Shown: positions 45,613-57,748 of the stretch, piece after piece | Layout: every line of letters begins with the position of its first letter | Position numbering within the stretch: position 1 is the first letter of the stretch | From: Theropithecus gelada | Lineage: Eukaryota > Chordata > Mammalia > Primates > Cercopithecidae | Length of the DNA: 64,000 nt | Direction of reading: 5' to 3' | NCBI RefSeq assembly: GCF_003255815.1 | Contig: NC_037673.1 | Coordinates: forward strand, 87,298,160 to 87,362,159 | The notes under the pieces: generated by a model | Databases searched by the model: none | Seen by the model: the letters and a program-made list of their open reading frames with translations, nothing else | What the model was told of the DNA's origin: nothing | Made by a program: the position numbers and the translations under genes

Positions 45613-45989
45613 ATAAGAAATATATCACAAAGTACCTGAGTATTTGAGTTTAGTCTATACTTTCCTTCCAAAAATGGTTTGATTATCTCCTTAGGCATTT
45701 CAACACACATATCTATGTGAAAGAAATTTTGTCAATTAATAGATAAGAAAAAAGAATACATGCAAATTTATCTTGATTTCTGCCCTCCTTCCATCTGCTT
45801 CTGTTTGTTACTCTGTCCTTCTTGGATCTGTAATCATGTTCTGTCTTCTAAATACTGTTCAGTGGTATTAAAACAGTCTCTTTGATCTTACACAAATTGT
45901 TTTGACTTTATGTTCTCTTCTTAACACTCTCTCTTCTTCAGAAGATTCTTTAAAGATTATTTATACTTTCCCTGTTCTCGTCTTGCCCT

Positions 45990-46350
45990 ACCAGCCATTC
46001 TTAAAAAAATAATAGTGAAAAATATACCATAGACTCAAAGAAGAAAATGATGAAATGAGCACTCATGTACCAATTATCTGCAAGGAAATAGAATATTTTC
46101 AGCAATTTAGAATTTCTAATATGTCTTTCCTTAATCATATCCACCTTGTGCTATATTGTATATATTGCAATAAGGTAGCAACCTTACTGAGGTTTTTGTT
46201 TTTGTTTTCCATGGTGTTCTTCATTGGTTTACCACTTTGCATCCATTAATATTATTAAACCTCATTTTTCAGTTTTACCTGCTTGATAGAATTTTAAACA
46301 TTGAATCATACTATGGTGTTTATCTTGGCTTAGAATATTAGGCCTGACAG
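45990..46350 (-). mobile_element. Old L1 (L1M-type) fragment, diverged
   Basis: 'actcatgtaccaattatctgcaaggaaatagaatattttcagca' and 'acattgaatcatactatggtgtttatcttggctt' resemble antisense L1M ('gtgtaaccaccacccagatcaagaaatagaacattaccagc … atggaatcatacagtatgt'). Confidence 0.55.
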
Positions 46351-46489
46351 ACATGGAGTTATATAAATTAAATTTTTAATTTTATAATCTTTCTGGAGAT
46401 TTTTTTCATATTTCTATGTAATCTGTAATGAATGGTCTATTGTCTGTATAACATCAATAGTTATGTCTCTATGTGTTTGTTTTTTAAAA

Positions 46490-47040
46490 TCATTTCCTCA
46501 AAGCCCTCAATGGCTCCCTAACCTACTCAGAATAAAATCCAAAGTCTTTGTATTATGTCCCAAAAGGTCCTCGGCCTCCTTCTGGCATGGTTTGTTCTCA
46601 CTCTCTTCTTCTTGCCTTCTTTCTCATTGATTTGGCCACATTGGCCACTTCAGTCTTCTCTGAAGATGCCAACTGCTATTCTGCCCCAGTGCTTTTGCAC
46701 TTGCTGCTGTCCCCTGGCAATGACAATTTCCCCTGACATATTTGTGTAAATTGCTTCCTCCTTTCTTCAAGTTTTTCGTCAAATGCCACCTTAACTGAAT
46801 GGCTTTACTTGGCTCCTTATCTAAAATAGCAAACTGTATTGTCACACTATGTCCTCTTTATTCTGCTTTAACCTTCTTTTAATCCACTTATTTATTTTGT
46901 GTCTCTTCTCCATTTCTCTCTCCAATGTAATAAGGTTAATGAAAGCACAGACTTTTGTGTTTGGTTAATTCTCATAACCTCAGTATTTATAACAATGTTT
47001 ATCATTTAAAAATCACTCATTAAAGGCTTATAGAGTGAAT
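46490..47040 (+). mobile_element. L2 3' region
   Basis: 'aaagccctcaatggctccctaacctactcagaataaaatccaaagtc', 'cagtgcttttgcacttgctgctgtcccctgg', 'tcaaatgccaccttaact', 'atccacttatttattt' and 'aatgaaagcacagactt' follow the L2 ORF2 end and 3' UTR. The open frames at 46548-46749 are fragments of this. Confidence 0.88.
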
Positions 47041-47079
47041 AAGATTGTCAAAAAAAGACACCAGAAGATTCAGAAAATA

Positions 47080-47342
47080 TGTGACATGGTGACTAAGCAC
47101 AGAAATTTTGAATCAGTCTGCCTGTGTATGACTTTGTCACTCACTAGTTGGACAAATTACTTCATCTGTTAGTATCTCATTTACCTTATTTTTAATCTGA
47201 AAATCATGATTGCAGTTACCTCATGGTGTTGCCGTAAGGAGTAAGAAAGATGTTACAAAGAAAACCATTGTTCTAAGTGCTAGTGCTGATGTCTAGTATA
47301 TAGTAATCACTCAGTAAGTATTTAACCCTTATTATTATTAGC
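47080..47342 (+). mobile_element. MIR, near full length
   Basis: 'gacatggtgactaagcacagaaattttgaatcagtctgcctg', 'gtcactcactagttggacaaattacttcatctgt', 'cctcatggtgttgccgtaaggagtaag', 'gtctagtatatagtaatcactcagtaagtatttaacccttattattatta' span the whole element. Confidence 0.92.
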
Positions 47343-47364
47343 AGCGTAAATCAATGCAACTTAT

Positions 47365-47440
47365 GGATTTCACCATTTATGTAAGAAATATTTATTGAGT
47401 CCCCTACATGCTAGACATTTTGCTGAAGATAGGGGTTACA
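47365..47440 (-). mobile_element. L2 3' end fragment
   Basis: 'aagaaatatttattgagtcccctacatgctagacattttgctgaagataggggttacaat' is antisense L2 3' end ('aaatatttattgagcacctactatgtgccaggcactg…ggggatacag'). Confidence 0.65.
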
Positions 47441-49289
47441 ATAGGACATAGATCTGCCTTAAAAATTACTTCATGAGAACACAATATAAAGGTCTATTAT
47501 TTAAATATTTTGAATTAATCCAAAATGTATTAATGAGTGTCCAACACTCAAATACAATTCTAGAGAATAGCATTTTTTTTCTTTTTACATTATACATCCG
47601 TAAATAGCAATTCAAATTTCCACCAGGGCTTAGCAAGTTGATATTTATTAAAACTCTCTAACTCTGGCAAAACTCTCCCTTCAGTTCATATGCTATTGAT
47701 CCTCAGCTCAATGAAGAGAAACGTAAAAATCATCTAATAATTGTACTCCCACTCCAAAATCTGTGGCTTAGAAGCGTAGGAAACAGTCGATGATAGATTC
47801 AAAATACTGCCTCTTTATCATTTATCTTACTTTAAATGTTATCTTTGATTTTTTATTTTGTGAGTTGAGGCAGCAATGAGTGGGGCTTGTGGCTTAAAGT
47901 AACTTGTATAGATGTGTTCAAAAGTTACTCATGCCCCCCTGCCAGCTGTACCCCTCAACCCAAGTGTGTGTTCAGGTAAGCACCAATTGACATCTCTTGG
48001 AGTCAAAGCATTCTTCAGAACTTTCTTTCTTTCTTTTTTTCTTTTTCTATTGAAAAATCTTTAAAACTTTTGTTATGTGTTCTCTGATCCCTTGCTTCTC
48101 ACCTCATAAGTTCCATTTGCTTGTTTCTTAGTTGCTCAATGTTATTTTTTTTGTGCTCAGCAGCACATCATTTAATAGTAATTTACACTATCTTGAAAAA
48201 CAACATATAAGTAATTTTTAAAAGGTAAGCTAAAGGACCATCTTTAGAGCAGCTCTGATATGTTTTCCAGGAAATTGGCACTACGTCTGGTCTCATGAGT
48301 GGCTGTTATAATTCAGGCAGAATTAAATAGTTTCCTTTTCTTACCCCGGTCCCCCAAGCAAAAACATTTCCACCAGTTTCTAGTCAGAGTCTAAAATACA
48401 TATTTGAGTATAATTCCTTTGGATCCTAAAGGTTTTTTGGCCTTAGAGTCCCATATTTAAATAGAAATTCTAATGAAAAAAATGTCCCTTCAACCTTTGA
48501 TTACTCTTATCACTCTGGTCCCTGTACCGTTTAGTCTACCTTCAGAAATATAGTCTGGGTACCTGAAGACGGGGGGCATTTTATGAGGAGGGGAATCTTG
48601 AGAGAGGGGAGGGACACTGCAATGGGGACTTATGACACTACTAAAGATAAAAGTCGCATATTTTATACTTTTTCCCTAGACCCTTCCATGAGAAAATGAA
48701 TTTAGATCTGTAACTAGTCTAATAGAATGTGGTTACAATTCTAAAATCTCAGAATAAAAAGACTATTTTTGAATTAATTGGGTTTTCATTGCCACTCACT
48801 CTTTTCTTAATAGGAAGACAGGATATTTGAGGAAAATAATTTAGTTTCATTAAGTTCTTCCTTTGACATGAAAAGCCCTTAATTTCAAAAAGCTATTTCC
48901 AATTAAGTTTGCAAACCAGTTACCAACTGTCTACCAAACATATTATTAGTAATATGGATATTTGGGGTGTTGCCAACATCAGCTTATAAATGGACTGTTC
49001 TAAATAGTGTCATACATTTTCAACAGCTTCAGCCAAATATATACCACTATTTCCATTGTTAATTTATTTTTCCATGAATAGGCTTCAGCTTGCCCCCAAT
49101 GATTTTGTGAGTGAAGCCTAATATTGTTTTTAAAGGAAAAAGCTCAACATTGCCATTAGCAACCTAGGTATAACGTTCAGGACCAAAAGACTTACAAAAC
49201 TCTTAGGGATCAATTGGGGAATCTAGTACTCTGTTTAAACCAAGAAGAGAAATTAAGCTCAATGCTGAGAAAAGAGAATGCTATTTACC
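47441..49289. other. Unclassified tract
   Basis: Contains a (CTTT)n stretch near 48022-48050. No gene or named repeat seen. Confidence 0.4.
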
Positions 49290-50570
49290 AGTGCACATCT
49301 ATTAAGTGGTTGCTCTAAACCAGGCTCCAGACCAGATGAAAATAACAAACTTCTTATATTCAATCAAGAAGCTCATAACTTTGTGCTGAACAAAGGTAAG
49401 TAAGCAATCCTTTAACAGGCTAGGTTTCACATACTTGAAGAGAGACTAAAGAAGGCTCCCCAGAGAGAACTTCCAGTTGTATCTATATTCTCATAGAAAA
49501 CTATTAGTTGAATGTTGAAGAATTCGGTAGAAAGAGAAAGACATTCTAAGAAAAGGAAAGCATGAAACCACAACGGGAGGACTAAAAAGTCTAGTAAGGC
49601 AAGGCCAGAAAGATACAGAAGAGTGCTGGGAAATATGACTGGAAGGAGCTTTGAAAGCATGGTTCAGAGAATGGACTTATCCTGTAGATTCTAGGAAGCA
49701 TGACAGTTTTAGCAGGTTCGCTCGAAGTGCATTTTGAAAGATATATTGGAGTTAGAATGATATTACTTCCATCATGGCAAGAAATCAAGAGGAAACTAAT
49801 TAAAGTGGTGCTAGTTTGGATGGAGAAGCCTGAAATAATTTGCAAATTACTTTAGGTAACTGACTTGCAGGAAAGTGAAAGAAAGGGAGAAGCAAGTTTC
49901 TGACTTGGGCAACTAGTCTGAGGGTAGTATCATTTTGATATAATGTATGAAGGGAGAAAACACATAAGAATAAAAGAGGATTTGTAGCTTGAGCACATTT
50001 AGCTGGAAGTTAGCAGCATATCTGGGTAAAAGTACGTAGTAGAAAGTTAGTAACAGAGATTTGTAGTTGTATAAATAGATGTGTCAGGAGATACACAGTA
50101 TCTGAAGTTGTCAGGGTTAGGAATGAGATTACACAGAGAGTGAATAATGGGAAACTAGAAATTGAAGAAGAAGGGAACATTGAAGAACACTGAAGCTTAA
50201 GAGCTTTATATATCAGGAAGATCTCAAGTGCAAAAAGAACCAAGAGAATGTTGCATTACCAAAATTAGGGGAGAAAAATCTTTCAAAGATGTGGGAATAG
50301 TAAATAGTGCCACGGGTATCTTTAGGATCAAGAAAAATGAAGACTTAAAAGTGTCCCTTGGTCTTGGTGATTAGAAGGTGATTACTGACCTTAACAAAAG
50401 CAATTTTGGTGAACAGAAGTCAAATGTTAGTGGTTAAGAAGTAAATTGAAAGTGTGCAAATTGAGACAGTGAATGTATATTATTCCTTAGGAAGTGTGAC
50501 TCTAACAAGTAACAGAATTTTTTTAAGTAGACACTGGGCAAGCAGGAAATGCTTTTGTGTGTCTAGTTTT
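49290..50570 (-). mobile_element. L2, ~1.3 kb including reverse-transcriptase remnant
   Basis: The longest L2 copy here. The left (3') end resembles antisense L2 ('catctattaagtggttgctctaaaccaggc'). Then come 'atggacttatcctgtagattctaggaagc', 'cattttgaaagatatattgg', 'gacttgggcaactagtctgag', 'gacttaaaagtgtcccttggtcttggtgattagaaggtgattactgaccttaacaaaagcaattttggtg', all antisense L2 ORF2. The codons aligning with catalytic YADD read YAAN at 50009-50020, so both metal-binding aspartates are lost. Minus-strand frames at 49427-49660, 49591-49845 and 50010-50243 are pieces of this ORF. Confidence 0.82.
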
Positions 50571-52554
50571 CTTCTTTCTCTTACTTTTTCAAATGGAAGA
50601 TAATTGAAAGAATCAATTTCAAAGGAAAGACATTAAAGAAATCAATTTCATGACATCTTTCCTCTAATATATAAAAGAAGATATTCAATGTCAATAAAAG
50701 TAGTAAGGTATCTTTCAGAATAAGGTAATTCTTGATAGTGAACACTTGATGAAAAAGTCCTATTTTATTTTTTACGATATCAATCCGTAAAAATTTGATC
50801 ACGGAGCAAAACAACTGATCTAGTGTGGAGGCAAAGTTCTCTTCCTGAACAGGCATAGGACCATCTTTTTTTCCTTGCATCAGTATGGGATGAAGTATGA
50901 TGTTTGAGGATAAATCATTTTTTTAAAAAATGGTAAGAGGCAGAAAGTTGAGGAAATGAATTTTAGATGATCTTTGTTTTCCCTACAAAACAAGAGACAT
51001 ATACTGGGAGTGAGTAAACATTTAATACTGGGTTTCAAGGGAATAACAAAATTTTGGAACAGATACTCTAGAAATGAAAAAGGTATTCAAAAATGACATT
51101 ACAATTACCAATCAACCTGGAAGGCACTGTTAAAATCAGAAGCCATATATTTGTAAAAGCACCAAGAATCATTATTTTGTGATTTTTCTCCAGCACTGCT
51201 CAGCATGTAGAAATGAAGACAGTAGATGCTTACTCTTATCAGGTGTAAGTGTTGGTAGGATGTGGGCACAGGAAGTATAAGCATAAGAGAGAGGTTTAAG
51301 TCATTGACCAAGGGTTTTAGGCTGGCTAGGGAGGGAAGGATGGCCAGGAAGTAAGGCCATGTAGAGACCCACAAGAAAATAAGGGGCAATGCTTTGTATT
51401 TCTGAAAGTGGTACAATCAGAGAAAAGAAAATGAGCCAAGTATTTATTTCACATATACTAGAAATACATACATCCGAGCTATTATAAGGGCTGATTAGTT
51501 GAGAAAAGTAATAGTGAAAATAAAAATATTGAGAAAATAGGAAATATGTTTTATAAAACAAATCAGGATGAGTTTCAATTGACTTAAGTGCAGAGTGGTA
51601 TCTTTCAGGGCAAAAGCATAATAATACAAGTACAAAGTAGAGAAACAGACAAAGATGAGTAGAAAATAATAGATTTGGGTACTGTCTAAACAAAGGCTTA
51701 TATGTTTAGGGCAATTGTAGGGAGAAATAAACTTGAATTATTTTCTTTTAGGCAATTTCAGAAATCTGAGGATGTAGGGACATTTTTGAAAAGGTAATTG
51801 AGTATGTGAGACAAGAAATGAAAGTAAAATGTCCTAATTTCCAGCTGAAAACCCCCTGAAATTTTCTCCTATTTCTATTCATAGTACAAACAATGGACTA
51901 TCAGGAGCAATGTGCAAAGAATCATTTGTTGCATAGATATATTTACTTCAGATAGAGCACCAAGACTCAAGTTCATGTTCTTGGTATAATTTATATTCAG
52001 ATTTATTGGGATTTATTTTCATTAAGTGCATTAAAAAGAAAATAGGTTTCTCAAGGACAGCATGATATATAAAAAACAAACAAACAAGAGTTGGCTAGTG
52101 TTTTAATGTAGTAGAATTTACAATCATACAATAATATATTGAATGGTATAATAACAAATGACCCATCAATGGATCAAATAGTGAATCTTATATTTGATGT
52201 GCATGTAAGCTTACCCTAGCTCACTGAGACACACTTTTAGATGGGCCCCTACCTTTTTGCTGTTCTCTGTGGGCCACAGCACTCATCAAACAATGCTCCC
52301 TGGACAGCTGGTTCTGCCATGAACCATCTGGAGTTCCTACTCCCTAGTGATGCCCATTACGGAAAAGTTTCATGTCTTCAACTTCACCTTTAGGGAATCT
52401 ATATATCATTTAACGAGACATCCAGTAGCATATTTGCAGGATGATGTTGGCAAAAAGAAGTGTTTGGGGAATTCCAACAGTTTTATTTTAAGATAAATTA
52501 TAACTACCTCAAAACCGTTGAGATCAGAAAAGGTCCATCTTCCCAAAGGAGCTA
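50571..52554. other. Unclassified tract
   Basis: Minus-strand open frames at 50581-50880, 51105-51416 and 51301-51693 have up to 130 codons but only hydrophobic, low-information composition. 51230-51400 could be further diverged L2, not secure. Confidence 0.4.
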
Positions 52555-52720
52555 ACAGCAAACATGAATTAAGCAATTACTATGTGCTAGCCACTGTGCT
52601 AAGGGCTTTAAATGCATTGTTTCACCACCCCATGAAGAAATTATTTACAATTATAAGTCAGGAATCTAAAATTTCATAGATTAAGCAAAGTCTCTGGTAA
52701 ATAGCAAGCAGCACTTACCA
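52555..52720 (-). mobile_element. MIR
   Basis: 'gcaattactatgtgctagccactgtgctaagggctttaaatgcattgtttcacc', 'cccatgaagaaattatttacaattataagtcaggaatc' match antisense MIR. Confidence 0.8.
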
Positions 52721-53139
52721 CAATCTGTGTACATTTGTTTTTGAACTTGTGTTTTTTGAAGACATACTGGCTTTAGGGTATCATTTTGGGTAAAGGGGTT
52801 AAAAAGATACATAAGCTGTATATCTTTCAGGCAGGTTATTTATGCTTTACTAGACCAGGTGAATATGTGAACAACCTTCTATAACACGATAAGTTCTAAA
52901 ATAGGAATGTATACACAGTTCTTTGGGGGCAAATAGGAGAACAAATGTTTTTTCCTAAGAAAGAAGAAAAAGTATTCATGGTAGAGGTGAGTTTTTAACT
53001 GGGCTGTAAAATATGATTAGATGCCACTAAAAGAACTTTGCATATATTGGAATGATACAGCTTAAACATTTCGTTCTCTACAATCTGAGAAAATTTACCA
53101 GGCATCATTAAAAAAAATTTTTTTTACTGCTATTTTAAG

Positions 53140-53455
53140 CTTCCAAGAGATAGAGAAATAAATAAAAAGGGGGATTTATAGCATAAAACAGAAAGAAAAG
53201 GAAAAAAAGAGAAAACAGAAACAGAAGAGAACAGAAGTAGAAATCAGAAAGAAGAGAGGAACCCAGATGTAGGAATATGTAAAATAAAGATAGAAACACA
53301 ACCAGGATTACAAATGAAATTTGAAATAACTGGAAAAACAGAAAGAAGCACAAGAGGAAGAAGTGTCTAAGAAAACTGGTAGTGAAATAAAGGAGGGAAG
53401 GTTCATAGAAAGGAAAACAGAGATTTGAGAAAGAAGGCAAGAAAAATTTTAAAAG
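53140..53455. repeat. Purine-rich (A/G) low-complexity tract
   Basis: About 315 bp with very strong purine bias on the plus strand, made of irregular AGAAA/GAGAAA/GGAAG words. The 101-codon minus-strand frame (Phe/Leu/Ser-rich) is a by-product of the composition. Confidence 0.85.
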
Positions 53456-54050
53456 CTATAATTGCACTGTTGTTTTAGGCTGTTATAATAAAAATATAAT
53501 CCCTTTTAATAATTTTTGAACTAAAATGTAGAAAATGCTTGTTCATAACAGTTAAAATCAAGAATGCTCAGAAAACATATTCATGTATTTGTCTGCCATA
53601 TAGATATAAACACATCTTCATATATAGGAGATGAAGTTGAAAAAAATCTGATGTATAGCTTCATAGTATCTTATTTCCTTGAGTCATATTTTGAAAACAA
53701 AAATCAGTGATGCTAATTTTGGAGCCTATCTTCAGAAAAGATGACACTAACTTTCCATGGAGAATGAATGGCTTTGTTTTAGTATTTTAAATAAGATATG
53801 TATCTCAAGATGTGATTTTTCTTTAAAAATTCTGACATCCTAATTTGTTTATAAATGGTTGAGTTGATGTGCTTTCAGAAAATATAGAGAACATCTTTAA
53901 GGAAGTGGTTATACAAGGCTTTGGTGCTTTGTGAAAATTCCATTTCTGTTTCTATAGAATTGTTTGTGTTTAAATCCCACTACCACCCACTGTTTTTTTG
54001 TTGATGTTCTGATGTCTTTAAGAGTGTATGTATGTGTGTGTGTTTATGTT
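53456..54050. other. Unclassified tract
   Basis: No gene or named repeat; ends in a TG-rich stretch at 54026-54042. Confidence 0.4.
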
Positions 54051-54370
54051 GTTGGCGTTGTTATTGTTACAGTAGAAAGACTGGGGTGTGGGACTTTTCT
54101 AACTCTATCGCTGTAAACTCTTACAACACATAACAAACAGCCGATCCGAGAAATGGCAAACATTGTCTGTATTCTCTGTGCACTTGGCAGGGATTTTTCA
54201 TATTGTATATTATTGGCTCTGCTGTGTGATAGCACAACAGAGCCTTTGTAATGCTCTCGGCAGAGCGATTTATATACTGCGACTCTACTAAGTACCCTTC
54301 CCTCTGCTGGTGTTCTTCCACGGGCTCAAAGAGAAAGTGAGTCGCCCAAATAAAAAAAGTATGAATTGAC
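54051..54370. other. CpG-retaining single-copy block, possible regulatory element
   Basis: No repeat recognised. I count nine CpG sites in about 290 bp (for example GCCGATCCGAG, CTCGGCAGAGCG, GACTCTAC region with ACTGCGAC, GAGTCGCC), unlike the CpG-depleted surroundings. Minus-strand frames of 63 and 83 codons cross it but show no known motif. CpG retention can reflect constraint or chance; no transcript signal is visible. Confidence 0.35.
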
Positions 54371-55810
54371 ATTGCTTAGAGCACAGGATGCTGTAAAGGC
54401 AAAATAATTCTTTATATAGTTCACATTAAATATCATTATTTTCAGTTGAATGGTAAAATGAAGGTTAGCCCAAAATGAAGAAAAGGATATTTTTGTCTAG
54501 CAGACCCAGATAATTAGAATCTGGTTTGCATGCACCTGAGTTTGATGTTCTAAATATGTTGTGTCAAGGACCATGGAATCTGGGGGTATCTGGCTATCAG
54601 TGCTTTTCCTCATCAACTGTTCAGATTAAAACTTATAAAAGATGGATGCCGAGAGGTCTCCTTTCATCTGTGGTCACTTTTTAAAATGGGTTACTGAAAA
54701 TTTAAGTAACTTGGCTATGTACACTGCTCAATAAGGACAGCAAATATAAAACCCAATAACAAAAAAGTGAGAATGAATATTATCTTTCCCCTAGATTTGT
54801 TCCATCCAAACTACAAGCTAAAAATCTAGATCTGACAGATAAATTACCTAGGAAGATACAGTTATGATTTTTTTCATATATCATATTTAAGTTGACAGTG
54901 GATCTTATACATTTGAAACTTTACTTCCTTCTCAAAATTAACCGAAAACATTTATATTTTCCTGAATTTATTTAGACTTCATCAGTACCACTATGCCTGT
55001 ACTTTTATAAGGAAATCTGATTGATAGGATATTCTAGCATTAACTGGACATAGGCTGTGTTCTCTGTTATGAGATTCAACCAACACGAGCTGTTCTCCAA
55101 TTTGACACTTTTATTCATATTAAAAGGTTGATATTTGGATTCACTCATATTCAGTCATGACATGTTCAACAGCATGACTTTAAAAATAGCATAAGATGCA
55201 TAAAAATAATAAGAGAAAGAGATACTAGCAGAATGTGATGCTCCAGTTAATGTCACACTGACCTGAGGATATAGAAAATGTCAATTTTCTGTGGTTAAGG
55301 CAGACCACAATGTGTGTGCAGTCTCAGGAAAAAAATGACTATGTAAAAGAGTGATGATCTTTTATTTGCTATTTGTTCACTTCTTGGTTAACTGTGGAAA
55401 AGATCAGGAAGACACAAGAAGAGTAACTTTCTGGTCCTTACTAGAACAATAAGGTAAATCTGAGGAGGAGATAAGGAAAAAAAGAAAAAGAGCTTTCAAC
55501 TATTTTAAATAAAGTTTTTTAAATGCACTTAATGAATATTATTATGTTGATTAAAAAACCCAGGTATTTGTATTCTTCTTCAAATATGTTATAAATCTAT
55601 TCACTTCTTTACAATCTCTGCCAACAATGATCCATCCAGTTATTACCTGACATCCTGTTTCTGTAGGGCATAAGGGATAATCTGAGAACATTTACCTAAT
55701 GTATTATCCCACAAAAACAATTTAATAGCTTATGTGAAAACTCATTGAGTTAGCAAAAATTGAAGACCCGATATGATTTGTGTTCCGACTTTCAAACTTT
55801 ATAGGTATGA
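54371..55810. other. Unclassified tract
   Basis: No gene or named repeat recognised. Confidence 0.4.
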
Positions 55811-55866
55811 AAATTTTGCAATTAAAAGTAATTGTAAAAATCACAATTACTTTTACACCAACCTAA
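55811..55866 (+). mobile_element. MADE1 (mariner-derived MITE), 5'-truncated
   Basis: 'ttttgcaattaaaagtaattgtaaaaatcacaattacttttacaccaacctaa' covers the right ~55 bp of the 80-bp palindromic MADE1 (consensus ends gcaattacttttgcaccaacctaa). The left ~24 bp, including one inverted terminus, is missing. In primates MADE1 hairpins gave rise to the miR-548 family; this copy has lost its full hairpin. Confidence 0.85.
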
Positions 55867-56429
55867 CTTACTGTAATAAAAAATTATTTGAGTAAGAGAA
55901 AGCAACTGAATCTGAAATACAGAGGACTTATCTAGGTACAAAAAGACTATACTTAAAAGCGAGTTTCTGATTTGATTCATAAGTAGGCTGCATCATTTTT
56001 TTCCCCAGAAAAATACTATGTAACGTCTTTAAAACTATGGCATAGTCTTTGAAAATGACATTAAAACTACTAAATAAAGTATATGGTCCTTGGCTACCCT
56101 TGAATGAAGAGAAGAGTAGAAGTATATCTTATGAAGCATGCATTTTATACCATTAAATATTTGAGAAAAATGTATTATCCTGTCAAATATGTACAGGAAA
56201 TTTTGCATGTTATAACTATCTCTCAAAATTCAAGAGGCATCAAACTTTCGAAGAAGGTCTACAATCAAGAAAACTGTTTACTCTTCTTTAACACAATATC
56301 TTAAAAATGTATCTGACCATGAAATCATTTTATTACACAGCCCCAATTAATACCCAGGAAAACCAGCATTTCAGATAACACCATTTAGGCATGCCAGCTG
56401 ACAGTGGAGAAAAGTAACTACATTTTAAA
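55867..56429. other. Unclassified tract
   Basis: Short overlapping frames on both strands at 56035-56304 lack known motifs. Confidence 0.4.
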
Positions 56430-56640
56430 AATACACTGTCTTGCAAGGTACCAGGTAATATACATTATTATCTTGTTTAATATTTATATCTGCCTGGTAG
56501 GTATTTTCTTCATTTTAAAGATGAGGAAACTCAGGTTCAGAGAAGTTTACTTATCTGCTTTGCTAACAGAAACTCAGTCAGCAACTGGGTCAGAATTCAA
56601 ACCTAGGTCTATGTGATTTCAAAGCCCATGATTCTTTCTC
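56430..56640 (-). mobile_element. MIR
   Basis: 'ggtaggtattttcttcattttaaagatgaggaaactcaggttcagagaagtttacttatctgct' and 'cagcaactgggtcagaattcaaacctaggtct' are strong antisense MIR core sequences. Confidence 0.9.
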
Positions 56641-57222
56641 TCCTCTTCTTGCATCTCCTGAAAATGTTTTGCTACATGTTTAAGTCCACCACCCAATTTT
56701 TGTACCTTTTTGTAGATCAGAAACAGAGTAAGTGACTTTTTCAAAAAAGTAAAAGGTAACCATTGATCATTTTTTGTCTGTTACATTGAGATCATACTAT
56801 TTGTGTTTTGAAAGAATTTACTGTCCAAGGAACATCAAAAAAGTGCTTAAATGACAATAATAAGCAGTGTTTGTTAGGAACCCAGATCAATGGAGCAGAA
56901 AGTTTGGAATTTAAGTGCTTGCACCAGGATGAGATAAGTATGTGTCTCTCTTCCCCTTCTTCTGCTTAGATTACATGGGGCCATTATTATCATCACACCC
57001 TTGGATCTTTCCCAGGGTCTGTGTCTCCCAACGTTTTTAGTGGCCTAGCAAATCCTTAACTCATTTTGTAAATAACACTCTACCTTCTCCATGCCTGCAT
57101 ATGAAGAGCTGCAAGAGACTTAGAGAAAAATCAGACATACAAGATGATGAATCTTAAGTCCTTAGAGCTACTCCATTTTCCACACTTCCTCTTTTCTCAA
57201 CTACTCTTTCCTATTTTCTCTT
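56641..57222. other. Unclassified tract
   Basis: No gene or named repeat recognised. Confidence 0.4.
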
Positions 57223-57236
57223 CCCTCCTCAAACTT
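57223..57236. repeat. Alu target-site duplication, left
   Basis: CCCTCCTCAAACTT versus CCCTCTTCAAACTT at 57519-57532; one mismatch. Confidence 0.85.
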
Positions 57237-57517
57237 TTTCCAGACAGAATCTTGCTCTGTCGCCCAGTCTGGAGTGCAGTGGTGTGATCTCTGCTCACTG
57301 AGACCTTTGCCTTCCAGGTTCAAGCAATTCTCCTGCTTCAGCCTCCCAAGTAGCTGGGATTACAGGCACTCCATGCCCGGCTAATTTTATGTATTTTTAG
57401 TAGAGATGGAGTTTCGCCACGTTGGTCAGGCTGGTCTCAAACTCCTGGCCTCAGGTAATCCACCTGCCTCATCCTCCCAAAATGCTGGGATTACAGGTGT
57501 GACCCACTGTGCCCAGC
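57237..57517 (-). mobile_element. AluS-like, A-tail nearly lost
   Basis: Starts TTTCCAGACAGAATCTTGCTCTG: the poly(T) is reduced to three or four bases. Then both arms follow, ending GTGCCCAGCC. A small deletion occurs in 'caggcactccatgcccgg' (missing 'gcgccca' region). A flanking 14-bp duplication confirms the ends. Confidence 0.94.
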
Positions 57518-57518
57518 C

Positions 57519-57532
57519 CCCTCTTCAAACTT
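57519..57532. repeat. Alu target-site duplication, right
   Basis: CCCTCTTCAAACTT, partner of 57223-57236. Confidence 0.85.
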
Positions 57533-57748
57533 CTTATGCCAGTCCCATATAATCACACTCTTCTAGTGACCTTATTACCTATTTTAGGGACAATAGAACA
57601 GGCCAAAGTTCTACATGCTCCCATGTCTATCAATATACTCGCATTTTGATCTGTGTTCTGCCTTCTCTGATAACATACAGTAAGTTTATCCTTATTTCTA
57701 TGCCCAATCCCCCCCGACCTTTTATTTTTCCTCAGAAACCATAAAAAT

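Noticed and set aside
51105..51693. Minus-strand frames of 103 and 130 codons
   Set aside because: Hydrophobic, low-information translations of a purine-rich plus strand; no domain recognised.
53135..53440. Phe/Leu-rich 101-codon minus frame resembling a membrane protein
   Set aside because: Direct consequence of the A/G-rich tract on the other strand.
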